Assembly (NCBI RefSeq): GCF_011378905.1 | Contig: NZ_WTPY01000003.1 | Location: 124,001 to 188,000, forward strand | DNA: 64,000 nt | Source: Paraglaciecola sp. 20A4 | GTDB taxonomy: Bacteria > Pseudomonadota > Gammaproteobacteria > Enterobacterales > Alteromonadaceae | Reading direction: 5' to 3' | Part shown: piece after piece, positions 56,302 through 64,000 of the stretch | Layout: the number at the start of each line of letters is the position of its first letter | Numbering within the stretch: the first letter of the stretch is position 1 | Notes under the pieces: model-generated | What the model was told of the DNA's origin: nothing | The model's input: only the letters and a program-made list of their open reading frames with translations | Database searches by the model: none | Translations under genes and position numbers: made by a program

Positions 56302-57166
56302 TTATTTTTGGTAACCCGGTGCAATTGCTAAGTTATCAGCACCATAAAGCGTTTGTCTGTTACGTAAATAGAGTTGATATTCACCGCCAGCTAGGTTTGC
56401 ATCCAAAGTGCAATCCACGTTCCATCGTCTTAGTAAGTAACCCGCCATTGCAGCCCTTACGTTAATTTCTAATACGCCGTCTTCCATCGCAAAGTCGAGT
56501 TCTATTGCAGTTGGGAATGATATGTTATGAGGATGGGGAATGATTTGTAGGGGCATTATCCGAGTCCACTGATGATCTTGTTCTATTAATTCGAAATCAT
56601 CACCTATTGAATCTTTAACCGTCGCTTTTTGTTAAAACAAAGTCCCTAAACTGCTGTGACTTTCTGTCAAATGCACGTACATGCCAACGCAGGCCGTTAT
56701 CAACGATGGAATGGGGCACTATTTCACGGGCGGCTGAGCCGCTAGATAAGGAAGTGTAAATAATACTAACCGCCTTTTGTTGAAAAATAGCCTGGGATAA
56801 CCGAGAAACTATTGTGATATCTGGAGCGTTTAACGTACCAGGTGCTTCTACTGGAAAATGAACATCATTTATAGCATCAAATCCGTCGGAAATTTGATTG
56901 GCCAGTTTTATTAGTGTCTTACGTGCATCGTGTTTAAACAAAGAGTTAAAGGAGGGATTAAGCCAATACTGCTTTTCTTTGGTGTTATACGTAAGATTTT
57001 TGGGAACGTACTCTTTATACAGAGCTAAATCACGGGATGCAGCGGCAGTACCACATTCAAAACGTTTGATTATTTCATTACGCGTAACGCTTCCAGTGAA
57101 CATTAGCTTAAAATCGATGTAGGCAAGGCGTTGTTTTTGAGCGTAATTTAGAGCTTTTAAGTCCAT
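56302..57166 (-). pseudogene. BrxR/CapW-like WYL-domain transcriptional regulator, split by a +1 frameshift
   Basis: The first part (57166-56615, 183 aa) has an N-terminal winged HTH (IKRFECGTAAASRDLALYK) and a WYL domain start (KAVSIIYTSLSSGSA, IVPHSIVDNGLRWHVRAFD), ending ...DFVLTKSDG-stop. The second part continues in the +1 frame: from ACAAAAAGC one base must be skipped to read QKATVKDSIGDDFEL, then MPLQIIPHPHNISFP to the WCX C-terminus (56302). Together 288 aa, the usual length of this family, which represses defence operons (BREX, CBASS). The frameshift sits at AAAAA, so a true mutation, a sequencing slip, or rarely a programmed shift are all possible. If real, Zorya repression may be lost. 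Confidence 0.8.
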
Positions 57167-57204
57167 TTAACTTCTTATTAATATTCCCTTTATAGGTTAA
57201 GTGT

Positions 57205-57219
57205 GTATCATTTTGATAC
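57205..57219. promoter_or_regulatory. Palindrome upstream of the WYL regulator, candidate operator
   Basis: GTATCA-TTT-TGATAC, a perfect 6-bp inverted repeat, lies 38-52 bp upstream of the regulator ATG on the minus strand. CapW/BrxR-type regulators bind palindromes in their own promoters, so this is the likely autoregulatory site; it would also control the zorABCD operon. Confidence 0.45.
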
Positions 57220-57353
57220 TGGCGGCAATGGTTAATATAGTTCTAATCAGTATGCCTCTTAATGCCAACTTTCCGTTCGATTACCCTCTATGTCAGGATA
57301 GTTGTCGCGATCACTTTTCAAGCAATAAAATAGAGAGCGCGGTTTGATAATAG

Positions 57354-57482
57354 AAACATTATTCCCCAGAGCGTAAAGAGGCGATTAACCAGAAAATGAT
57401 GCCTCCGAACAATATGAGCATTGCGGTATTGACCAATGAGACTGGGATTACGCAGTCAACTTTGTATAATTGGGATATGTAA
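57354..57482 (+). pseudogene. Transposase OrfA-type remnant
   Basis: A 42-codon open stretch reads KHYSPERKEAINQKMMPP, then NNMSIAVLTNETGITQSTLYNW, ending at TAA (57480-57482). This is the N-terminal helix-turn-helix of IS3/IS911-superfamily-like transposases (ERKEA...LPPxNMS...ETGIxxxTLYNW). There is no start codon, no DDE domain, and no visible terminal repeats: a degraded insertion-sequence fragment at the outer edge of the defence island. Confidence 0.75.
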
Positions 57483-57639
57483 AATCTCAGCATATTTTGA
57501 TATTTGTTCTATATTGCAATTTAATGCTAATTAATTAAACAGTCCTTATATTTCAAATATAGTAAGCCCTTTTATCACAGTGTACTATTTAGGATTAGCT
57601 CAAATATTTACCGTCTAGCTAGTTTATGGAGCTTTCATC

Positions 57640-58065
57640 GTGTTTAAATTACAAGCGTTAGTTTATGTTTCATCTGCCGTAACAATGTTACTGCCCGAGC
57701 AAGTCGAATACCTGCTAACCCGTGCCAGAAACCGTAATGCACAATATGGTGTTACCGGCGTTTTGTTGTATATAGGCGGTAACTTTATGCAGTACATTGA
57801 AGGCCCTTCAACTGAACTGGCAGTAATCTACGATATCATTAAAAATGATCCGGGCCACACTGGATTAATCGAACTGATGCACTGCGACATTGAGCAAAGA
57901 GATTTCTGTGATTGGGCGATGGCATATTGCACGAAAGAGCGAAACGTATCCGTCAGTCAGTATAACAATAAAAGTATACTCGAAGACAAATTGGGCTTTT
58001 CCACATCCGATCAAACATCATCGCGAACGTTGCTGCGTAACTTCTGGGTCAGAAATAGCGCGTAA
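57640..58065 (+). CDS. BLUF-domain blue-light sensor protein
   Basis: 141 aa from a GTG start. Single BLUF domain: ALVYVSS with the photoactive Tyr (about residue 8), ARNRNAQYGVTGVLLY with the flavin-binding Asn, GGNFMQYIEG with the conserved Gln, and DWAMAY for the Trp/Met strand. Short C-terminal helix (SDQTSSRTLLRNFWVRN) and no output domain, so it must signal through protein contacts. FAD-binding blue-light sensor; the partner is unknown. Confidence 0.93.
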   Translation: MFKLQALVYVSSAVTMLLPEQVEYLLTRARNRNAQYGVTGVLLYIGGNFMQYIEGPSTELAVIYDIIKNDPGHTGLIELMHCDIEQRDFCDWAMAYCTKERNVSVSQYNNKSILEDKLGFSTSDQTSSRTLLRNFWVRNSA

Positions 58066-58154
58066 CTAGAATTGTAAATGTTTAGAAAACATTATACGTT
58101 TACTCCGTTAATTATATTCGTAATGATAATATTTTACTTTGAATTGCCCTATTT

Positions 58155-58181
58155 ATATCGTATATTTACGAATAACGATAT
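58155..58181. promoter_or_regulatory. AT-rich inverted repeat upstream of the YeeE operon, candidate ArsR operator
   Basis: ATATCGT (58155-58161) and ACGATAT (58175-58181) form an inverted repeat with nested TATT/AATA. It lies 20 bp upstream of the first transporter gene. BigR/SqrR-type repressors bind AT-rich palindromes in this position. A related AT-rich sequence lies about 45 bp further upstream (around 58111-58130). Confidence 0.5.
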
Positions 58182-58201
58182 TTGAGGGGTACTTTTGATC
58201 T

Positions 58202-58660
58202 ATGCACACTGACTTTCTTCTTCAGGCCTTCCTAGGTGGCGGCTTAATCGGCCTTGGTGCCTTTATTCTGATGCTCTTTAACGGACGAATTGCGGGTATC
58301 TCGGGGATCGTATATGGGGCGATTTCTAATAGCGGTAAAAGTAATCTATGGCGCTGGTATTTTCTAGCAGGGCTGGTTATCGCGCCACTATTAACAACCC
58401 CTTTTGGTTTTTCGCTACCTGATGCCTTTGCCGGCTCGTTCAATGTGCCAGCAGATTCATTTTTTACCCGCTACCTTGTGATAATACTCGGAGGGTTACT
58501 GGTAGGCTTTGGCACAAAATTAGGCTCTGGTTGCACAAGTGGCCATGGTATATGCGGCATTAGTCGTTTGTCTTCACGCTCTATTTTGGCTACCGCAATA
58601 TTTTTACTCAGCGCGATTATCACCGTGACAATAATTAAGCATGTAGTGGGAAGTCTGTAA
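58202..58660 (+). CDS. YeeE/YedE-family transporter, N-terminal half-subunit
   Basis: 152 aa, four hydrophobic helices. Signature [23 protein letters not shown], whose Cys residues are thought to handle sulfur in YeeE/YedE (TsuA-like, thiosulfate or related sulfur import). Other conserved glycine-rich stretches: [25 protein letters not shown]. The stop overlaps the start of the second half (TAATG). Such split pairs (PmpA/PmpB type) together match one full-length YeeE. The transported sulfur species is inferred. Confidence 0.88.
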   Translation: MHTDFLLQAFLGGGLIGLGAFILMLFNGRIAGISGIVYGAISNSGKSNLWRWYFLAGLVIAPLLTTPFGFSLPDAFAGSFNVPADSFFTRYLVIILGGLLVGFGTKLGSGCTSGHGICGISRLSSRSILATAIFLLSAIITVTIIKHVVGSL

Positions 58661-59148
58661 TGAATAAACCTATATCTAGTGATATAAAATCAACAACTGA
58701 GTCCCCTACTTCCGAGCCATCTAACAGCAAGTATAATGTAGTGGCTTTACTCGCTGGTCTTTTATTCGGTGCTGGCTTAACGATTTCCACTATGGTGGAC
58801 CCTGCCCGTGTTATCGGCTTTCTCGATATACTAGGGGATTGGGATCCTGCATTAGCGTTTGTTATGCTGGGTGGAATTGCGGTTTACATGCCCCTGTATT
58901 GGTTATTCGTTCGCAATAAAAATAAAGCGCTTCTGGGCGGGTCATTGCATTTGCCAACCAAGCAAGAAATCGATAAACCGTTAGTTTTGGGTGCGAGCAT
59001 CTTTGGTATTGGTTGGGGTATTACAGGGATATGTCCAGGGCCAGCTATTACCAACCTAAGTAGCGGTGATATCAGCATTTTCGCTTTCATAGTGGCCATG
59101 GTAATTGGTATGCTTATCGCAACAAAATTTAAGAGTAAATCGGGATAA
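58660..59148 (+). CDS. YeeE/YedE-family transporter, second half-subunit (DUF6691)
   Basis: 162 aa with four hydrophobic helices after a soluble 25-residue N-terminus. Signature [24 protein letters not shown] and [20 protein letters not shown] with the conserved Cys. Overlaps the first half by one base and is followed 8 nt later by an ArsR-family regulator, so this is a three-gene sulfur operon. Length fits the second half of the split pair. Confidence 0.88.
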   Translation: MNKPISSDIKSTTESPTSEPSNSKYNVVALLAGLLFGAGLTISTMVDPARVIGFLDILGDWDPALAFVMLGGIAVYMPLYWLFVRNKNKALLGGSLHLPTKQEIDKPLVLGASIFGIGWGITGICPGPAITNLSSGDISIFAFIVAMVIGMLIATKFKSKSG

Positions 59149-59156
59149 AAATATCA

Positions 59157-59459
59157 ATGACACTTGAAGAAATGCGCATTAACGCTGATAAAGCGGCGGC
59201 GCTATTAAAGGCAATGGCTAATCAGCATCGATTACTTTTGTTGTGTTTGTTAAATAACGGGGAAATGTCGGTATCTGAGCTTAATCAACAAGTGGCGATC
59301 CCCCAGTCAAGTTTATCTCAGCATCTTGCAGCCTTGCGCCGTGAAAACCTGGTAGTGACTAGGCGTGATGCGCAAACTATTTACTATTCACTGGCCAGTG
59401 AAGAAGTAAAAGCCGTTATTAATACTCTTTATCAGCTTTATTGCGCGCCTGAAAATTAG
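59157..59459 (+). CDS. ArsR-family regulator, BigR/SqrR-like (two-cysteine persulfide sensor)
   Basis: 100 aa winged-helix repressor: LKAMANQHRLLLLCLLNNGEMSVSEL, recognition helix PQSSLSQHLAALRRENLV, wing TRRDAQTIYYSL. Two Cys are present, one in LLLLCLLNNGE (about residue 32) and one near the C-terminus (LYCAPEN). These positions match the pair that forms a tetrasulfide bridge in BigR/SqrR on reaction with sulfane sulfur. Metal-binding motifs of classical ArsR (ELCVCDL) are absent. It probably represses the preceding transporter pair. No persulfide dioxygenase or sulfide:quinone reductase is in the window. Confidence 0.9.
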   Translation: MTLEEMRINADKAAALLKAMANQHRLLLLCLLNNGEMSVSELNQQVAIPQSSLSQHLAALRRENLVVTRRDAQTIYYSLASEEVKAVINTLYQLYCAPEN

Positions 59460-59560
59460 GCGCTACGGACCGTTATTATTTGCCATTAAATACCGGTCTA
59501 TAGTCACCAAAAGTAATATTCACAGCTATAAATTCCTTCAAGAAACTGCTTGAAAAGATC

Positions 59561-62500
59561 CTATTTTTTTTGTGAAGCGCGATAAACCGATAAAGTCCAT
59601 TTAGTCACTTTCTCTTTCACTACATGCTCATTTACCGGCTTGGTAAGATAATCGTTCATACCCGCACTTATACACTTGTTACGTTCACCTAACATGGCAT
59701 TTGCGGTCATAGCAATAATGGGAATATCTTTATATTCTGCCCCGGCTTCGCCTTTTCGAATACGTTGGCTGCATTCGTAGCCATTCATTATCGGCATTTG
59801 ACAGTCCATTAATACGCAATGAATTATTTCATTTCTGCGCTTGGCAAGAATGAGTTGCCCAATGGCTTGTTTGCCGTTCATAGCGTGTAAAATGGTGATA
59901 GGTAGTTCTGAGAGTATTCCTTTAGCGACCTCAACATTTATCTCATTATCATCAACCACTAAAATCCGAGCGCCTTCGATTTTATCAAGCTCTGGATGCA
60001 GATGTTCAGGCATCAAAAAAATATCGTGCATCTCGTTGTTAGCTAAATCTGCTTTACTGGCTGCAGCGTTGTTAGGACTTAGCCGTGCAATTTTTTGTAA
60101 AAACTCGGTGCGCGAAATCGGTTTCGTCAATACGATAGGCGTAATATTCTCTAACCAAACAGTTGGCTCAGCATCACGCCTAAGCAATACAACCTGAGGC
60201 AGACTTTGGGCAAGGGCAGTATTGGTTTTCAATTCGTTATCAAGTATCAACAAAAATGGATGCTGTTCATCCACCACAATATAATCCGGTAACGTGCCCA
60301 GCGTTATGCTTGTTTTATCGCAAGTAATTGAATTTTTGAAGTCCTGTTCGGGCATGATTTTTCCACTTAGGGCTTCAATCAATCGGCACATACTAGAACA
60401 CAATTCGTCTTGTTCGATTAACACTGCGGTATTGGTGCCTAATAACAACTCAGGGAGGTTAGCCATTTTGCATTGATTAGCATCTGCACCTATGGAGAAA
60501 TAAAACACACTGCCTTGATTTTTCTCAGATTCGAAATGCACTTCACCTTTAAGTAAGGTCACCAGTTGACGACAAATAGACAAACCAAGTCCAGTGCCGC
60601 CATATTTTGCTGCCACGCTGCTGTCCTCTTGAGAAAACGCAGTGAACAGCTTATCTTGGTTTTCTTGCGCAATCCCTACCCCTGAATCTGCTATAGCACA
60701 GTGCAAGACCAAGGAATTATTATTGGTTAATTCACTATGGGCCGAGACCTGGATAAATCCGCTTTCGGTAAATTTGATAGCATTGTTAACTAGGTTAGTC
60801 ATGATTTGCGAAAAACGGTGCGGGTCGCTCACCATTGACTCACAATGAATACCTGACACATCTACAATAAACTCCAAACCTTTTTCTTGAGCTTTAACGG
60901 CCATGCTGCCGCATATACTTTCAATTAAGTTAACAGGATTAAATGCTTTAAAGTCTAAGTCGAGTTTACCTGCTTCAATTTTCGATAGATCGAGTATGTC
61001 ATTTACCAGCGTTGATAAAGTACTCACACTCACTTCTGTCATTTCAATATAGCGCAATTGGTTTTCACTTAAGGGCTCTCGCTTAACCAAGTTTAGTGTG
61101 CCGATAATGCCATTTAATGGGGTACGCATTTCATGACTGATATTAGAGATAAAAGCGCTTTTTACCAGACTGGCTTTTTGTAATTCAATGGTTCGCCTTT
61201 CAACCTTATCCTCTAATGCCATATTGGCTTGTTTGATTTTATCGTCAGCTATGCGCTCGGCAGAGACATTTCGCGCAATAATTGCTACACCTTTGACAGC
61301 CCCATCTTCGTTAGTTATGGCCGAAAAAGACAAGGCTAAATAAAGTGTTTCACCTTGGGTATTTTCAATTTGTGTTTCTACATTTTGTTGACTATTGCGC
61401 TGGGTTAATTGATCAAAAATATCACCTAGTTGTATGTCGTCGAATAAGTCTAAGCTCATCAATGTACTGCCTATTACCTCTTGCTCAGTCATGCCAAGTA
61501 AAGACTGTGCAGCGTTGTTCCAACTGGTCACTTCGCCTGTTACGGTCACACTGATGATAGCATCTTGAGAAGCACTCACGATCGCTGCTGATTGCGCCCG
61601 CGTGTCCGCCAGCTGTTGGCTTTTGGTCGCGCTGCGATGAAAAATACCTAGCACGACTAACATAATAGCCGTAACAGAAAACAAGAAAGCGTAAACACTG
61701 GTACGCCGGCTGTCCTCAATACTACGAATATAATGCTCTGGCACTGCAAGATGAGCCCATAAAAAACCGTTCTCGAGATCCCCCGAGACCACGATTTTCC
61801 TACTCAATGAATAATAAGTCGTATTGTCTTGGGTAAGGTAATTCATTTTCGTAAGATGACGAGACAATCTATCAGTGGTTGTAAAGACCGTATTCCAGGT
61901 ATGTTCCGGGGAAAGGTCTCGGCTAAATTTGTGATCGTTATCTGGCGTGATTAGAAAATAGCCTTCGCTGTCTGTCATAATTAAAAAGTTTGGTTTTTCA
62001 GAAATATTGTTGATTGAATCAAGTAATGGTTGAGCGTTGATATTGACGATTAAAAAACCAAAGCGACTGCCTGTATCATCAAAAATAGGCAGCGATAAGC
62101 GCAGCATAGGACGATAAGGGAAATCGAGCTTACCAAATTCGCGATTCAAAGAGATACGCGACATATAGATTTCACCTGCTGCAAGGGTTGAGCTTGCACG
62201 AGCGTATTCACTCTTACGTTTGCTTTGCAACTGATTAGATGACACCACTTCGATTTTGCCATTGACTCTATCAACCCGAACCAGTTCCATGGCGCGTTCA
62301 TCGGCACTGATAACGCGTAGCTGATCATATTCGCTATTACTTTGTAAAAAAGCAGAAAATATGGTTTCTAAACGCTGGCGCCATTGGGCCTCATTGGTGT
62401 TGTCAAGTGGGTCTACGCCAACATTGTTCGCTGCCCGTGATATACCACTAATAGGAGGAGTCGCATGCAAAAAACGTAGATCATGACGATAGTCATCAAG

Positions 62501-62704
62501 ACGTTCCTGTACTTGTAAATTAATTTGTTCACCAGTAGCTGATAAAGAATTTTTTAACTCAGTGGTAACCGATTGGCTCAACTGAGACTCAAAAACAGTG
62601 ACTACAATACCAAAAATGACCAAGATGGAAACGAGCGTAATAAGCAGTATATGTTGCTGTAACTTAAAGCCTGTACGAACAGACGAAAGCGTCTTTTGTG
62701 TCAT
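59561..62704 (-). CDS. Hybrid sensor histidine kinase with periplasmic sensor, PAS and receiver domains
   Basis: 1047 aa from the ATG at 62704; the frame starts at 62743 with another possible ATG. TM1 near residues 17-38 and TM2 at about 330-350 bracket a large Cache-like periplasmic domain. Then PAS (SQDAIISVTVTGEVTSWNNAAQ), HisKA with the phospho-His in FISNISHEMRTPLNG, HATPase (N box NLVNNAIKFTE, G boxes GVGIAQ, GGTGLGLSI). A region of about 150 residues resembles a degenerate receiver without the acidic triad. A true receiver follows: ILVVDDNEINVEVAKGIL, phospho-Asp in LMDCQMPIMNGYE, AMTANAM, DYLTKPV. No response regulator gene adjoins; it may signal via phosphorelay to an Hpt protein elsewhere. 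Confidence 0.93.
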   Translation of the reverse strand: MTQKTLSSVRTGFKLQQHILLITLVSILVIFGIVVTVFESQLSQSVTTELKNSLSATGEQINLQVQERLDDYRHDLRFLHATPPISGISRAANNVGVDPLDNTNEAQWRQRLETIFSAFLQSNSEYDQLRVISADERAMELVRVDRVNGKIEVVSSNQLQSKRKSEYARASSTLAAGEIYMSRISLNREFGKLDFPYRPMLRLSLPIFDDTGSRFGFLIVNINAQPLLDSINNISEKPNFLIMTDSEGYFLITPDNDHKFSRDLSPEHTWNTVFTTTDRLSRHLTKMNYLTQDNTTYYSLSRKIVVSGDLENGFLWAHLAVPEHYIRSIEDSRRTSVYAFLFSVTAIMLVVLGIFHRSATKSQQLADTRAQSAAIVSASQDAIISVTVTGEVTSWNNAAQSLLGMTEQEVIGSTLMSLDLFDDIQLGDIFDQLTQRNSQQNVETQIENTQGETLYLALSFSAITNEDGAVKGVAIIARNVSAERIADDKIKQANMALEDKVERRTIELQKASLVKSAFISNISHEMRTPLNGIIGTLNLVKREPLSENQLRYIEMTEVSVSTLSTLVNDILDLSKIEAGKLDLDFKAFNPVNLIESICGSMAVKAQEKGLEFIVDVSGIHCESMVSDPHRFSQIMTNLVNNAIKFTESGFIQVSAHSELTNNNSLVLHCAIADSGVGIAQENQDKLFTAFSQEDSSVAAKYGGTGLGLSICRQLVTLLKGEVHFESEKNQGSVFYFSIGADANQCKMANLPELLLGTNTAVLIEQDELCSSMCRLIEALSGKIMPEQDFKNSITCDKTSITLGTLPDYIVVDEQHPFLLILDNELKTNTALAQSLPQVVLLRRDAEPTVWLENITPIVLTKPISRTEFLQKIARLSPNNAAASKADLANNEMHDIFLMPEHLHPELDKIEGARILVVDDNEINVEVAKGILSELPITILHAMNGKQAIGQLILAKRRNEIIHCVLMDCQMPIMNGYECSQRIRKGEAGAEYKDIPIIAMTANAMLGERNKCISAGMNDYLTKPVNEHVVKEKVTKWTLSVYRASQKK

Positions 62705-62743
62705 TAAAAAAAGATCCTTTAATTTACCGAAGAACAGCAACAT

Positions 62744-63110
62744 TGAAGCACTGCTGGAATAAATAGTAGCCTATAGACTTTAGTTGTACTGCGCCAGATG
62801 AATAGCTATTTATGATGGTATTGATAGCGCATATGACTGTTTCGACTTGAATTGATAAATCTTTATGCCAGTGAACGGATAGAACTTTATATTTTGTCTT
62901 AATTTAAACGCTGATTTTTGCGTGACGAGTCACTATCGAATCATTCAATCAACACCATATTTAAGTTTGAAGTTACAGTTCTTATTTTCGTATTATCGGG
63001 GTAGTATTTAGTTTAAAAACTTGTTTTACCGCAATTTTTCATTATAAAAAATAGAATATTATGAAATAAAGGTAACCATTGTTGCCAATAAATGACCAAG
63101 GGGCACACTA
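62744..63110. other. 367-bp divergent promoter region
   Basis: No gene seen. It holds the promoters of the histidine kinase (minus) and the UspA gene (plus); AAGGGG lies ahead of the GTG start of the latter. AT-rich, with no strong palindrome recognised. Confidence 0.4.
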
Positions 63111-63992
63111 GTGAATGTAAAGCGTATTTTAGTAATCGCAGATCGCAAAGATTCTTCGCAAAAGGCTTTAGCACATGCAGCATTAATGGCTGAGCAATTC
63201 AAAGCAACATTGCACGTCGTTGGCTTCAGTTACGAGCGTTTGTCGGTTTTAGATGAAAGCATGACCAAAGAAGATATCGAGGCTGCCAAACAAAAGATTA
63301 TTCACGCCAACCAAACATGGCTAGATGAAGCCGTTGTTATGAGTAAGTTACCTAAATCGACTACAGATGAGATGGTTTGGAGTAAAGATATCGCCGCTTG
63401 GGTTACCAAGCACTGCGTAGACCATCAATACGATTTAATCATAAAAACTGGCCATCGCAGTGAACACGCGTTTTATGTACCTACCGATTGGCATTTATTG
63501 CGTAATGGCAATGCCCCGGTATTGTTAGTCGCCGATAAAAAATGGCGGAAAAAACAAGCCATTATGGTTTCGCTTGATATGGCCTCTAAAAAGAAAACAA
63601 AGCAAGCTCTTAATCAAAAAGTTATTGATGCCGGTAAGATGCTTGCAGCGGCGAATGATATGCCACTGCACGTGTGTTTTAGTTTGGCTATTTCACCTGT
63701 ATTAAAAGACCTAGGGATTGTTGATAAAAATAAATCCGTTAAGGCCGCAAAGAACAAATACATCCCTAAAATTCAAGCTATGTTCGGGAATGATGATATT
63801 CCGTTAGAAAATATCCACATTAAATCTGGTTACGCTGATAAGATCGTACCAAGTGTGGCATCTGATATTGGCGCAGCGCTAGTTATAATGGGCAGCGTTG
63901 GCCGAAAAGGCTTAAAAGCAAAGGTGTTAGGCAACACGGCTGAAAGCGTATTAGCCTTACTTAAAACCGACGTAATGATAATTCAGCCTTAG
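63111..63992 (+). CDS. Tandem universal stress protein (UspE-like)
   Basis: 293 aa from a GTG start. Two Usp domains: residues about 1-145 (start KRILVIADRKDSSQKALAHA, end PVLLVADKKW) and about 150-293 (IMVSLDMASKKKTKQALNQ, end TAESVLALLKTDVMIIQP). The second carries the ATP-type glycine motif IMGSVGRKGLKAKVLGNTAE (GxxGRxGxxxxxxGNTAE). Cytoplasmic stress-survival protein; the double-domain form resembles UspE. It ends 8 nt before the window edge. Confidence 0.92.
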   Translation: MNVKRILVIADRKDSSQKALAHAALMAEQFKATLHVVGFSYERLSVLDESMTKEDIEAAKQKIIHANQTWLDEAVVMSKLPKSTTDEMVWSKDIAAWVTKHCVDHQYDLIIKTGHRSEHAFYVPTDWHLLRNGNAPVLLVADKKWRKKQAIMVSLDMASKKKTKQALNQKVIDAGKMLAAANDMPLHVCFSLAISPVLKDLGIVDKNKSVKAAKNKYIPKIQAMFGNDDIPLENIHIKSGYADKIVPSVASDIGAALVIMGSVGRKGLKAKVLGNTAESVLALLKTDVMIIQP

Positions 63993-64000
63993 TCGCAATT

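Noticed and set aside
1-64000. CRISPR arrays, rRNA, tRNA and riboswitches
   Set aside because: No regularly spaced repeats, conserved rRNA or complete tRNA cloverleaf, and no recognised riboswitch leader were seen on either strand.

Overview
The window looks like a chromosomal segment of a marine gammaproteobacterium of the Alteromonadaceae (Paraglaciecola/Glaciecola-like). This is inferred from the gene order rne / rluC / maf / yceD / rpmF / plsX / fabHDG / acpP / fabF / pabC / mltG / tmk / holB / tatD, a moderate-to-low GC content, and a carbohydrate-degradation flavour (GH42, GH13, membrane PQQ glucose dehydrogenase). No rRNA or tRNA gene was recognised.

Region by region. 1-1.3 kb: the 3' part of a GH42 beta-galactosidase that begins outside the window. 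1.3-8 kb: a small glycogen-binding-domain protein, a GlxA-type AraC regulator, and divergently an acyl-CoA dehydrogenase / MDR oxidoreductase / SDR / SDR operon. Two helically phased palindromes lie in the divergent gap. 7.8-11 kb: the ydbH-ynbE-ydbL envelope lipid-transport operon. ynbE is a 59-aa lipoprotein gene overlapping ydbH. 11-17.3 kb: rhlE, rne and divergent rluC. 17.3-20.8 kb: the dTDP-L-rhamnose operon rfbBACD, inserted between rluC and maf. 20.8-32.1 kb: the conserved maf/yceD/rpmF/plsX/fab/acpP/pabC/mltG/tmk/holB/tatD block for fatty-acid synthesis and cell-cycle housekeeping. 32.3-38 kb: a small membrane protein, a GH13 branching-enzyme-like glucosidase/transferase and a PQQ glucose dehydrogenase. 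38-39.4 kb: a tyrosine recombinase with a near-consensus LexA (SOS) box at its promoter. 39.8-42.9 kb: gnd, a thioredoxin-like TlpA fusion and a TIGR03643 protein.

43-57.5 kb is an accessory defence island, all on the minus strand. In transcription order it has: a WYL-type (BrxR/CapW-like) regulator broken by a +1 frameshift, with a palindromic candidate operator upstream; a complete type I Zorya operon zorA-zorB-zorC-zorD (MotA/MotB-like motor, ZorC, SNF2 helicase); the C-terminal part of an hsdS gene; a 1295-aa protein joining an alpha/beta-hydrolase domain to a STAND/NACHT-like NTPase and a long helical tail; and a decayed hsdR. The hsdR lacks its nuclease and first helicase motifs, and no hsdM is present. 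I read this as Zorya seated in the ruins of a type I restriction-modification locus that carried the hydrolase-STAND gene between hsdS and hsdR. The STAND gene has stayed intact and is the best candidate here for an under-described defence protein. A transposase remnant lies at the outer edge of the island.

57.6-64 kb returns to ordinary genes: a BLUF photoreceptor, a two-part YeeE/YedE sulfur transporter with a two-cysteine ArsR (BigR/SqrR-like) regulator, a large hybrid histidine kinase, and a tandem UspA protein.
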